From contig SVIC01000003.1 in assembly GCA_015055515.1 (NCBI GenBank), positions 79,435 through 123,733 on the forward strand: a stretch of 44,299 nt of DNA. Direction: 5' to 3'. The stretch is from Clostridiales bacterium. Lineage in GTDB: Bacteria; Bacillota; Clostridia; Christensenellales; UBA1242. A program made the position numbers and the translations under genes. Positions 9,014-16,838 of the stretch are shown here, one piece after another; the stretch's first letter is position 1; every line of letters starts with the position of its first letter. Under the pieces are notes generated by a model. That model was not told where the DNA came from and ran no database searches. It saw only the letters and a program-made list of their open reading frames with translations.

Positions 9014-9866
9014 GTTTTTCTCCTCGATTGTTCATCTTCTCATAATACACATACTGTTGTGCATATCCCGAATTTATACCAAAAATCCCTGTAAAATAGT
9101 TACTAATATATTTAGCATCACGGTCCTCATTGTACCAGTCCCTATAAAGCTTCACTATCCAAGTATCAGTAGGAAATACATCTGTCTTATGATAGGCAAA
9201 TAGCAGTATACACTCTGCAACCTTCCTGCCCACACCTTTCAGTGTCATAAGATTGGTCCTAGCGACATCGGTAGATTGTCCATATAGACTATCCATATCA
9301 AAACCCTCTGCCAATTTCTTCACAGTGTCATACAGATAAGTACTCCTATACCCACAACCCATCGATCTATAATCATCTACCGACAATGTAGCAAGTCTAT
9401 CAAGTGTAGGAAAAGCATAATAATCGCCTTTATTTTCCCCCACCTTAGTACAAATTGCCTCTATTATCTTCTTGATCCTGGGAATATTATTATTAGCACT
9501 GATTATAAAGCTAATAATCATCTCCAATGGGTCTTGATTTAGAATCCTTATGCCATAACCATAAGAAATAGCACTATTTAGCAGATTACTTTTCAGTAAA
9601 TCCGATTTTATATTAGCATAATTATTATATAAATCAAAGTATTTTTCTACAAAATCTAAATTTTTGGAAAATATTTTAACTCCCACTTTTTGACAAATAA
9701 CATCTATCTCTTGGTCTTTTGCGCATATTTTATAGCCAAAATCTGTCTTTTTGTATCTAAACACCTGGCCACAATCCAATATGTGCTGTATATTGAACTC
9801 ACTGTCATCAAGGATTTCTATGTGGTCACTATGCCTAACCCACCATTTTTCTTTTGTTTTTTCCAT
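9006..9866 (-). CDS. 8-oxoguanine DNA glycosylase/lyase, OGG1-type HhH-GPD
   Basis: This enzyme removes 8-oxoguanine from DNA and nicks the strand. The 286-residue protein has the OGG1-like segment SANNNIPRI near residue 123, then the helix-hairpin-helix LKGVGRKVAECI with catalytic Lys215, and FPTDTW with catalytic Asp234. The N-terminal OGG-type domain precedes them (GQVFRYKK). The length is close to that of eukaryotic and clostridial OGG proteins and differs from MutM or AlkA. AGGA lies 7 nt upstream. The gene starts 8 nt after rarA ends and overlaps the NYN gene, so it is co-transcribed with both. Confidence 0.9.
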   Translation of the reverse strand: MEKTKEKWWVRHSDHIEILDDSEFNIQHILDCGQVFRYKKTDFGYKICAKDQEIDVICQKVGVKIFSKNLDFVEKYFDLYNNYANIKSDLLKSNLLNSAISYGYGIRILNQDPLEMIISFIISANNNIPRIKKIIEAICTKVGENKGDYYAFPTLDRLATLSVDDYRSMGCGYRSTYLYDTVKKLAEGFDMDSLYGQSTDVARTNLMTLKGVGRKVAECILLFAYHKTDVFPTDTWIVKLYRDWYNEDRDAKYISNYFTGIFGINSGYAQQYVYYEKMNNRGEKHE

Positions 9867-9874
9867 ATAAGATC

Positions 9875-11170
9875 CTATTTATTATCCAGTTTTTTTCTCT
9901 TTATAGCCTTTTCTCTTCCATTTTCCTTAGGCACATAATATATTCTATCCTTTAACTCTGTTGGCAAATATTGTTGTTTAACATATCCGCCATAATCATG
10001 AGGATATTTATATTTGCCTGTACCATCTTTATACCCAGATGGGTGATTTTTAAGATGATTTGGTACTTTTGCATTCTTGTACTCCTCTGCATCAGCCCCC
10101 GCCATCTCCATAGCCAGATATACAGAATTGCTCTTCTCTGCCTCGCACACATATATAATGGCGTGAGATAGTGTTAACATACACTCGGGCATCCCCAGCT
10201 TCTCACAAGACTGCAACGCTGTCATTGCAAGCAGCACTGCATTACTATCCGCCATACCCACATCCTCCGAGGCGTGAGCCACCAGCCTTCTAGCCAAAAT
10301 CCTAGGATCGTAGCCAGATTTTACTAATTTCTGAGCATAGAATAGTGCAGCATCTGCATCACTACCACGCAAGGATTTACAAAAAGCACTAAGCATATCG
10401 TAGCTTTCATTCTCACTGAGTGATATACTGCCCTTCTGTATACAATTCCTTGCCACATCCTTGTCTATTACAGTTACGCCATCTTTGGTTGTTGGTGTAC
10501 TATTCACTGCAAGCTCTAACGTATTATACGCCGACCTCAGATCTCCTACACTCTCCTTAGCAATATACTCTATTGCATCTGGTGCAATATCTATCTTCAG
10601 ATCACCATACCCTCTTTCTTTGTCTATGATGGCTCTATTTAGCCCTTTTATAATATCTTGATATGTAAGTGGTTTGAACTCGAATACTCTACAACGAGAT
10701 ACAATTGCACTGGTCATAGCAATATATGGGTTCTCGGTAGTAGATCCTATAAGAGTAATATAGCCCATCTCCATTGCCTCTAAGACAGAATCGGATTGTG
10801 CCCTACTCCATCTATGACACTCATCCAATAGCAAATAAGTTCGCTTACCATACAACTGCTGATTTTGCTTTGCCTCATCTATAATCTTCTTAGCATCAGC
10901 AACCCCAGAAGATACAGCATTCAATCTTCTAAAATTACCATTAGACACACTAGCAATTATCTTTGATAATGTTGTCTTACCCGTTCCCGGCGGACCATAG
11001 AATATCACACTACCTAGCATGCTAGACCTAATAGCCCTAACTAAGAAACTATCCTTATATATAAGATGCTCTTGACCAATAAATTCTTCTAATGTACTGG
11101 GTCTCATCCTATCCGCTAGTGGCGCAAACTTCCTACCATCCTCTGTAAAATTCATCATGTCATCTAACAT
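9875..11170 (-). CDS. rarA: Replication-associated recombination protein RarA (MgsA/WRNIP1 AAA+ ATPase)
   Basis: A clamp-loader-like AAA+ ATPase that acts at stalled replication forks. The protein opens with LADRMRPSTLEEFIGQEHL. Walker A is FYGPPGTGKTT, Walker B is LLLDECHRW (DEIHR in most homologues), and the sensor 1 segment is LIGSTTENP. The C-terminal MgsA domain follows, with the recognisable NHPSGYKDGTGKYKYPHDYGG and ending near QQYLPTEL. The length of 431 is typical. It overlaps the patatin gene by 7 nt (ATGTTAG), suggesting translational coupling, and is followed 8 nt later by the glycosylase gene. Confidence 0.95.
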   Translation of the reverse strand: MLDDMMNFTEDGRKFAPLADRMRPSTLEEFIGQEHLIYKDSFLVRAIRSSMLGSVIFYGPPGTGKTTLSKIIASVSNGNFRRLNAVSSGVADAKKIIDEAKQNQQLYGKRTYLLLDECHRWSRAQSDSVLEAMEMGYITLIGSTTENPYIAMTSAIVSRCRVFEFKPLTYQDIIKGLNRAIIDKERGYGDLKIDIAPDAIEYIAKESVGDLRSAYNTLELAVNSTPTTKDGVTVIDKDVARNCIQKGSISLSENESYDMLSAFCKSLRGSDADAALFYAQKLVKSGYDPRILARRLVAHASEDVGMADSNAVLLAMTALQSCEKLGMPECMLTLSHAIIYVCEAEKSNSVYLAMEMAGADAEEYKNAKVPNHLKNHPSGYKDGTGKYKYPHDYGGYVKQQYLPTELKDRIYYVPKENGREKAIKRKKLDNK

Positions 11171-11964
11171 TTTTTATCTTTTCTCCAATCATCTATTATT
11201 GCCTTTATCTCTTCCATTCTCTCTCTACACTCTCGCCTTCCCTCTAGTATAGCCTTGTCTATTGCTTCTCTCTTATAATTGGTCTGATCAATATCTCTTA
11301 ATATAGGAGTTAGAGTGATATCACTATACGATGGCTTATACTTATATAGTGTATTCTGTGCCAAGTGCATACTATTAAATAATGCCATAACAGCACTCTT
11401 GGGCTTAGCAAAGCAATAACTCTCTCTTAACACATCCACGCCAATTACTATATCTGCCCCTAAATCTCTTGCAATATCATCGGGATAATTATTCACCATC
11501 CCACCATCCACAAGTAGCATATCATTATATGGGATTGGAACAAGTAGTCCAGGTATATTCATACTTGCTCTCACCATATCTACAACTTTGCCTTCTGTCA
11601 TGACTACTTGCTTGCCACTTATGATATCGCAGGCAATTGTAGCAAACTGGCATATACAATCTTTGTTAGTAGCATCTCCATACACCTTGCTTAATAACGA
11701 TGTTATTTTATTTCCACTAAAGAATCCCATTGGCTTGAAATTAATATCTACGAACTTAGCAAAACTCATCTTATATGCATATTTCATCATTTCATCCAGC
11801 GACAATCCACAAGCATATGCTCCGCCCACAACAGCACCCATACTAGTACCCACTACTATATCTGGCAATATTCCTTCTGCTATTAACTCCTTAAGTACGC
11901 CCACATGAGCAAATCCTAAAGAAGAACCACCACTTAATACCAACGCAATCTTAGGTTTTTTCAT
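11164..11964 (-). CDS. Patatin-like phospholipase (RssA family)
   Basis: A serine lipid acyl hydrolase of the patatin fold. The glycine-rich oxyanion loop is SGGSSLGFAHVGVL. The nucleophile elbow is GTSMG (Ser41), and the dyad Asp is Asp153 in LVDGGMVNNYP. The family usually has GGGxRG in the first loop; here the Arg is replaced (GGSSLG). The product has no signal peptide, so it is probably cytosolic or membrane-peripheral. It is the first gene of the operon leading to rarA. The 30-bp gap to the divergent ylbJ-like gene must hold both promoters, at least in part. The ribosome site is weak (GGTG). Confidence 0.9.
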   Translation of the reverse strand: MKKPKIALVLSGGSSLGFAHVGVLKELIAEGILPDIVVGTSMGAVVGGAYACGLSLDEMMKYAYKMSFAKFVDINFKPMGFFSGNKITSLLSKVYGDATNKDCICQFATIACDIISGKQVVMTEGKVVDMVRASMNIPGLLVPIPYNDMLLVDGGMVNNYPDDIARDLGADIVIGVDVLRESYCFAKPKSAVMALFNSMHLAQNTLYKYKPSYSDITLTPILRDIDQTNYKREAIDKAILEGRRECRERMEEIKAIIDDWRKDKKC

Positions 11965-11994
11965 AAATCACCAATCCTATTAATACATTATATT

Positions 11995-12978
11995 ATGTTA
12001 AAAACAAAGAAATTAAGAATTATAAATATAGCAAAAGTTCTTGGAATAATTATAATATTATCTCTACTTTTTGTCAATCCAAAGACCAACATGTCTAGCT
12101 TTTATGACGGAATTATTTTGTGGGCAAGATTTGTAATGCCCGCACTATTTCCTATCCTATTTGTATCCAGTCTACTTAATGCCAGTGGTGTAGTGCAAAA
12201 TATAGGAAAATATATGACACCAATTACAAAAAAATTATTCAATTGCGGTGGAATTAGTGGCTATATTTACGCTATAAGCATGCTGTCGGGATATCCAGTT
12301 GGGGCAAAAGTAACGGCAGAATTATATGAGAAGAACTTAATTACCAGATCGGAAGCCACACGGATAGCATCTTTTACCTCTACCAGCGGGCCACTATTTA
12401 TAATTGGCACAGTAGGTGTAGGCATGTTCAATAGTGCACGTGTTGGCATAATAGTATTAGTCAGCCACCTACTTGGAGCACTATTTAACGGAATAATATT
12501 CCGAAAACTATACTCTTCCAAAAAGCAATCCAAAGTATATATTAATATAACCACCCCTTCAAACAATATACTAGAGGACTGCATGTTATCTAGTATTAAG
12601 TCAATACTTATCATAGGCGGATACATAGCATTATCTTACATGCTAATAGCACTAGCAGACTCATACAATATATTCTATCCAATTACACACCTATTAAACC
12701 AATGTTTTGGAATTAACCCAGATATATCAGCTAGTATGATGCAAGGCATGATAGAAATGACCAATGGTATTCAGCGATTAAGTATGCTTAATCTAAATGA
12801 AAACTTGCAGATAATACTATCTACATTCCTAATTTCGTTTGGCGGAATATCAATATTCCTACAAGCATACACCTATCTAGCGAAGTCTCAAATAAAAATC
12901 AAGATATACGCAATTGAAAAAATACTACACACAATAATATCTGTCATTGTGTGCAGTATTCTAATTACTATTTTCTAA
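11995..12978 (+). CDS. Nucleoside-recognition/Gate-domain membrane protein, YlbJ-like
   Basis: A polytopic membrane protein of 327 residues with about eight hydrophobic helices. Features include ARFVMPALFPILFVSSLL, SMLSGYPVGAKVTAELYE and a TSTSGPLFIIGTVG segment, which are characteristic of the Gate-domain family to which the sporulation protein YlbJ belongs. In Bacillus, YlbJ is needed for the spore cortex. This protein is shorter (B. subtilis about 400), so the sporulation role is inferred from family only. No Shine-Dalgarno is present before the ATG; TTTTCA-17-TAATAC (11958-11986) would start the mRNA at about the start codon. The last 60 bases contain the minus-strand terminator of the convergent neighbour. 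Confidence 0.75.
   Translation: MLKTKKLRIINIAKVLGIIIILSLLFVNPKTNMSSFYDGIILWARFVMPALFPILFVSSLLNASGVVQNIGKYMTPITKKLFNCGGISGYIYAISMLSGYPVGAKVTAELYEKNLITRSEATRIASFTSTSGPLFIIGTVGVGMFNSARVGIIVLVSHLLGALFNGIIFRKLYSSKKQSKVYINITTPSNNILEDCMLSSIKSILIIGGYIALSYMLIALADSYNIFYPITHLLNQCFGINPDISASMMQGMIEMTNGIQRLSMLNLNENLQIILSTFLISFGGISIFLQAYTYLAKSQIKIKIYAIEKILHTIISVIVCSILITIF
12917..12960 (-). terminator. Minus-strand terminator lying inside the ylbJ-like coding region
   Basis: Arms AATACTACACACAAT (12921-12935) and ATTGTGTGCAGTATT (12946-12960) pair at 14 of 15 positions around a 10-nt loop. Read on the minus strand, the hairpin runs directly into TTTTTT (12917-12922). It therefore terminates the 12968-13744 gene while encoding the C-terminus of the opposing gene. 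Confidence 0.75.
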
Positions 12979-13744
12979 ATTCATCATATATTTGTATCAT
13001 ACAATTCTTTACTTCGGTATACTCATCTCTTACCGTCTTCTGCTTGCCTAGCACATACTCTAGCGATATAATAAGTGCATTTATCACCCTTATATTCTCT
13101 AGCTTAACAGCTTCGATAAGACCTAGCATTACTATGTATTCTTCATCCTTAATGTCTTGTCGTATCTTCTTATCATTCGACACCTTTGCATGCAATTCAT
13201 TAATCGCAAATAGTAAATTTGCAAACAGTACTTTCTTATCAGATGCATTATCCATTACATCTATGTTTTCCATCTCCATTTGTTCCTCCGCAGTATTATC
13301 ACCATCGCTTTCCTCAACGCCCAACTCTTGCATCAACGCAAGCTTAAATGGCTTAAGCAATTCTCTGGCGAAATTCAAATAACTATAATTATATCCATTT
13401 GGACTATAAAAATTATTATTAATAAAATTCTGTAAATTAATCTTGCCGTTATTCACCTCTAATATAAGGCAGAATACAAAAGCCAATATCTCGTTATTCC
13501 CATCAGGAATATAGAACCTGCCCTGTATCTTCTTATATTCTTCGGCAAGCTTTAGTGTAGAAGCGAAGTCATAATCTACCAGATATTTAGCAAAAATACC
13601 ATACATTGCCTCGCTAGATGCAATATTTTTCAATAATTTATTCGCCTTGCCATCAAACAAAATAAACTTACCGCCTATAAGTTCATCTATTAGATACATA
13701 CAAGATATTATTTTGCTCTTCTCTACATCTGTAAATCTTTGCAA
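12968..13744 (-). CDS. Unknown protein, 258 aa, TTG start
   Basis: I do not recognise this protein. It is Asn/Leu/Glu-rich and mostly helical, with an acidic central segment (ESDGDNTAEEQMEMENID, near residue 150) between two helical halves. It has no signal peptide or membrane helix. The longest frame begins at 13777, but the only good ribosome site, AGGAG, lies 8 nt before a TTG at 13744, and the -10 element TATACT (13768-13773) overlaps the longer frame. I therefore start at the TTG (reading MQRFTDVEKSK). The gene converges on and overlaps the ylbJ-like gene by 11 nt. Confidence 0.7.
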   Translation of the reverse strand: MQRFTDVEKSKIISCMYLIDELIGGKFILFDGKANKLLKNIASSEAMYGIFAKYLVDYDFASTLKLAEEYKKIQGRFYIPDGNNEILAFVFCLILEVNNGKINLQNFINNNFYSPNGYNYSYLNFARELLKPFKLALMQELGVEESDGDNTAEEQMEMENIDVMDNASDKKVLFANLLFAINELHAKVSNDKKIRQDIKDEEYIVMLGLIEAVKLENIRVINALIISLEYVLGKQKTVRDEYTEVKNCMIQIYDEFRK

Positions 13745-13767
13745 TTTCCACTCTCCTACTAATGTAT

Positions 13768-13795
13768 AGTATACCAAAAGAAGCAGATTTTACAA
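13768..13795 (-). promoter_or_regulatory. Promoter of the 12968-13744 gene
   Basis: TTGTAA and TATACT on the minus strand are separated by 16 nt. The predicted start of transcription lies between TATACT and the AGGAG site, which helps decide for the TTG start. Confidence 0.6.
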
Positions 13796-13861
13796 ACATT
13801 TTTCACATATACTAATATTTATCAATTTTTGCAACAAAGATGTAATATTGGCATAATTTTA

Positions 13862-13890
13862 TTGAAATTTGTAAGCATATATGATATACT
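13862..13890 (+). promoter_or_regulatory. Promoter of the DUF4364-TSCPD operon
   Basis: TTGAAA and TATACT are separated by exactly 17 nt, about 53 nt upstream of the DUF4364 start. Confidence 0.8.
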
Positions 13891-13943
13891 TTCTGAGTAA
13901 AAATGACAATATTTGCGTATACAAATAATAGGAGACGACTAAC

Positions 13944-14489
13944 ATGGTATTTGATAGCGACAATATGGATGAGAAGCTAACCCTGCTATTCATTATGGAC
14001 AAGATGGAGATACCGCTAACCAAGAACAATATATTAGATATAATTACTAGAAATCAATGGTTGAACTATATGGAATGCATAGATGTGTTAAATCAACTGC
14101 TTGATACCAACTTCATATATAAGATAGATGAGAACGGTAACGTGAATGAAGATGATACCAAATACAGCATTACATATTCTGGAAGAGAATGTCTAAGTCA
14201 CTTCTATACCAGAATAAAGCTAAGCATAAGAGAAGAAATCACTAATTTCGCTAAAGAAAACGGATTGTCTTTCAAGAGAAGCCAAGAGTATTTGAGCGAA
14301 TACGACAAGAATGAAGATGGCTCTTATAAGGTAACACTGAAGATAAAAGAACCGCTAATCAATGTACCACTACTAGAGATCAACTTAAAGGCACCTAACA
14401 AAAGTTCTGCTATGGCAGCATGTACCAAGTGGAATGAGAAAGCACCTAACATATTTGAATATTTGTATGATACAATTATAGATAATTAA
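13944..14489 (+). CDS. DUF4364 family protein (winged-helix-like)
   Basis: A 181-residue protein matching the DUF4364 family found across Clostridia. It has an N-terminal helical segment (LLFIMDKMEIPLTKNNILDI), a central helix-turn-helix-like part ending in KYSITYSGRECLSHF, and a C-terminal beta-rich segment with VTLKIKE. The family is thought to be winged-helix and DNA-binding, but its target is not known. GGAGA lies 8 nt before the ATG. It is the first gene of a two-gene operon with the TSCPD protein, 9 nt downstream. Confidence 0.8.
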   Translation: MVFDSDNMDEKLTLLFIMDKMEIPLTKNNILDIITRNQWLNYMECIDVLNQLLDTNFIYKIDENGNVNEDDTKYSITYSGRECLSHFYTRIKLSIREEITNFAKENGLSFKRSQEYLSEYDKNEDGSYKVTLKIKEPLINVPLLEINLKAPNKSSAMAACTKWNEKAPNIFEYLYDTIIDN

Positions 14490-14498
14490 GGAGGATAT

Positions 14499-14753
14499 AT
14501 GAAGAACTCTTTTAGAACTTCTGGCACTTGTGCTAGAGCAATCAATTTCGAAGTAGAAGATAATAAGGTAAAGAATGTAGAATTCGTAGGCGGATGTGCA
14601 GGCAACACAAATGGCATATCTAAATTAGTTGAAAATATGGATATTGATGAAGTAATAACAAGACTAAAAGGAATACCTTGCAGAAACAACACTTCTTGCC
14701 CTGACCAATTGGCAAAGGCTCTGGAGACATATAAGAATAACTTACCAAAATAA
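14499..14753 (+). CDS. TIGR03905-type TSCPD domain protein
   Basis: A small 84-residue protein with the TSCPD signature near its C-terminus (NNTSCPDQLAKALE), preceded by conserved Cys and Gly positions (GTCARAINF, GGCAGNTNG, GIPCRN). The domain also occurs at the C-terminus of B12-dependent ribonucleotide reductases. The stand-alone form is of unknown function, probably metal or nucleotide related. GGAGG lies 6 nt upstream. The gene follows DUF4364 by 9 nt and is followed by a strong terminator. Confidence 0.85.
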   Translation: MKNSFRTSGTCARAINFEVEDNKVKNVEFVGGCAGNTNGISKLVENMDIDEVITRLKGIPCRNNTSCPDQLAKALETYKNNLPK

Positions 14754-14764
14754 ATAAAGATAAT

Positions 14765-14791
14765 AGAGATGTAGCGACATCTCTTTTTTTA
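14765..14791 (+). terminator. Terminator of the DUF4364-TSCPD operon
   Basis: AGAGATGT/ACATCTCT stem with an AGCG loop followed by a T-run, 12 nt past the stop codon. Confidence 0.88.
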
Positions 14792-14843
14792 TTTAATATA
14801 TCTCTATTGGAACTTTCGATAATAAAATCGTTGCTAAAAGAAT

Positions 14844-14872
14844 TTGACACACTTTCTATATGTATATATAAT
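14844..14872 (+). promoter_or_regulatory. Perfect consensus promoter of the anchored surface protein
   Basis: TTGACA and TATAAT separated by 17 nt: an exact sigma-A consensus. It drives the gene at 14933 through a leader of about 55 nt rich in alternating TATA and ending in AAGGAG. Such a promoter implies high expression unless it is repressed. Confidence 0.9.
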
Positions 14873-14932
14873 ATATATTGTATACACTGTATATACAAAA
14901 AAAAAGTAAAATTAAATACAAGGAGATAAAAT

Positions 14933-16039
14933 ATGAAAACCAAACAAAAAATAATGGTTATTGCAATAGTATCAGTACTACTGCTAGCAGTAATTGGTCT
15001 ATCTATTGGTTTAGTTCTGGTAGCACAGCAAGCAACTATGAACAACAGCATGACTATATCATATACTGCAAATAATGTAGATGCTACTATCACTGCATCA
15101 GGTATCAATTATGCTAACGCCACTGGCACTAGCGACAACGATAGCACTATTAATATCAAAGATGGCGAAACAACTAAACAAAGTAAGACCGTAACATTCA
15201 ATGCAGAAGATGTAACATCTACTGGTGGTGTAGAGTTCGTTAATGCAGACTTAACTGCAAGTGGCAGAGCGGTATATACATTTGAGATAAAGAACACTGC
15301 TAATTCCTCTAACAAAAAGGAAATGAAGGCTCTGGCTACTTTCAGCGGAATATCAGATAATGACAACGTATCTATATTTATAGGAGAGACAGAGGCTAGT
15401 GCTACAGAGATAAAGTCTGCTACAGACAAATATTTCGTTAATATCGGTATTGGTCAAGCCACTAAGACTATAGTAGTGGTAATGAAGGTAACTGATGCAA
15501 CACTAGATGTAAATGCTTTTGAACTAAATATGGAAATAGAACTGGGATATGACCTAACAGATCCAAATGCCTTTGACTGGGGCGATGCTAGCGGACAAGT
15601 TATAGTAGGTGTAGTAAATGACAGTAACATAAATAGCACAATTGTTGCTTTTGATGATGCAGGAAATAGAAGAACTGATTTATTCAACTATACTGGTCAA
15701 TCACAATATGTTTCTGCTTATACAGCACCTGGTTATACAGATGCTATATATATTGAATTCGAAGTTACTGGCGGTGCTGCTAATTATACAATAGATGTAA
15801 TAACCCCTAGTGGTTCTAAAACAAGTGCATCAGACTATTTTACTGGTACTTATTTTGACACAGCAACTGATCGTGAAGAAACTGATGTAGAAGAATATGT
15901 TTGGATTAACAATGTATTCATTACAATATTTGATGATAATACTACCGTAATTGGTTTTTCTAGGACAATGGCCTCTTTTAATCCATCGTTATGGGAATAT
16001 GGCACAAAGATTTTAATAACTATAACTCCTGCAGAATAA
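14933..16039 (+). CDS. Membrane-anchored protein with a large Thr/Ser/Asn/Asp-rich ectodomain
   Basis: The 368-residue protein has a short basic N-terminus (MKTKQKI), one hydrophobic helix (about residues 8-31), and then an extracytoplasmic region that is almost free of Cys and Trp and rich in Thr, Ser, Asn, Asp and Val, as expected of beta-sandwich surface or fibre proteins. There is no lipobox, LPxTG or type IV pilin E5 motif. The ectodomain opens with MTISYTANNVDATITASG, and a similar pattern follows the anchor in the convergent neighbour at 16089-16757. TasA/camelysin-like fibre proteins are a possible comparison, but I cannot confirm homology. It has an exact consensus promoter, a good ribosome site and a bidirectional terminator. 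Confidence 0.75.
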   Translation: MKTKQKIMVIAIVSVLLLAVIGLSIGLVLVAQQATMNNSMTISYTANNVDATITASGINYANATGTSDNDSTINIKDGETTKQSKTVTFNAEDVTSTGGVEFVNADLTASGRAVYTFEIKNTANSSNKKEMKALATFSGISDNDNVSIFIGETEASATEIKSATDKYFVNIGIGQATKTIVVVMKVTDATLDVNAFELNMEIELGYDLTDPNAFDWGDASGQVIVGVVNDSNINSTIVAFDDAGNRRTDLFNYTGQSQYVSAYTAPGYTDAIYIEFEVTGGAANYTIDVITPSGSKTSASDYFTGTYFDTATDREETDVEEYVWINNVFITIFDDNTTVIGFSRTMASFNPSLWEYGTKILITITPAE

Positions 16040-16045
16040 GCGATT

Positions 16046-16085
16046 AAAAAAATATTAGGTTTGTAACAAACCTAATATTTTTTGT
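16046..16085. terminator. Bidirectional terminator between convergent surface-protein genes
   Basis: AATATTAGGTTTG/CAAACCTAATATT with a TAA loop is flanked by A-run and T-run, so it works on both strands and serves both genes. Confidence 0.9.
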
Positions 16086-16088
16086 TAT

Positions 16089-16757
16089 TTACGCACCGAT
16101 CAATGATAATGCGAAGCCCCCATCCAGTCTTACACCATCGGCATATGATACTACTTGAGCCTTAACTGTGATAGTAATACTATCATACTGACTATATCTC
16201 AATATCTTCGAACTTTGGAATAAATCTATATTATCCCAACCCGCATCACCAATCTCTACAACATTCTCTTCAATATGCATCTGAGATGTAGAAGAATTAA
16301 GCACAGCAGATACAACTAATCTAACATTGCTATCTGCAACACCAGTATCGTTATATGCTAGTTTTACCAATATAGGATTAGAAGTATGATCATCTGCCAT
16401 AGACACTGTTATTCGCATTATTGTGTCAGCCTTAGTAATATCCATTAACTGTCCCTTATTAAACATACCTAGATTATAAGTCTCTGACTCGCCCGCTGTA
16501 TTATCTGTCATAGTGAAATCGACAACCTTCTCAATATCTATCATTGTAGAATTAGTCTCATCAGACTTATACAGATTATGATCCTCCATCTCTACTTCGA
16601 CATCTGCCACTACGCCACCCTGATATTTTACAACAAATGTGCTATCATCTACCACGTGGACTGGAGCAGTCAATACCAGAACAATACTAATAGCAATCAA
16701 TGCCAATATAATACAAAGTGCAATAATAGATATAACAATCTTAGTTTTTGTACTCAT
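16089..16757 (-). CDS. Second membrane-anchored surface protein, 222 aa
   Basis: It has the same architecture as the convergent gene: a short basic N-terminus (MSTKTKI), one hydrophobic helix (about residues 7-30), then a beta-rich, Cys-free ectodomain starting with FVVKYQGGVVADVEVEMED. It lacks a lipobox or sortase motif. AGGAGG precedes the ATG. The promoter TTGATA-17-TATAAT overlaps a perfect 22-bp palindrome. The pairing, the shared layout and the separate strong promoters suggest two parts of one surface structure or two alternative surface forms; this is inference. Confidence 0.75.
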   Translation of the reverse strand: MSTKTKIVISIIALCIILALIAISIVLVLTAPVHVVDDSTFVVKYQGGVVADVEVEMEDHNLYKSDETNSTMIDIEKVVDFTMTDNTAGESETYNLGMFNKGQLMDITKADTIMRITVSMADDHTSNPILVKLAYNDTGVADSNVRLVVSAVLNSSTSQMHIEENVVEIGDAGWDNIDLFQSSKILRYSQYDSITITVKAQVVSYADGVRLDGGFALSLIGA

Positions 16758-16783
16758 AATATCATTCCTCCTTAGTTAACATA

Positions 16784-16812
16784 ATTATAACACCGACATA
16801 TTAATTTATCAA
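16784..16812 (-). promoter_or_regulatory. Promoter of the 222-aa anchored protein
   Basis: TTGATA and TATAAT on the minus strand are separated by 17 nt, about 26 nt upstream of the start codon. The -35 element is part of the palindrome at 16805-16826. Confidence 0.8.
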
Positions 16813-16826
16813 AATATTTTGATAAA
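16805..16826. promoter_or_regulatory. Palindromic operator candidate over the -35 element
   Basis: A perfect 22-bp palindrome with half-site TTTATCAAAAT and no spacer. It covers the -35 hexamer of the minus-strand promoter. Read as a hairpin it lacks a following T-run, so an operator fits better than a uvrA terminator. Confidence 0.5.
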
Positions 16827-16838
16827 CATATATACAAA

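Noticed and set aside
16758..16838. uvrA terminator in the 16805-16826 palindrome
   Set aside because: No T-run follows the palindrome on the minus strand. It overlaps the -35 of the next gene, so an operator is more likely.
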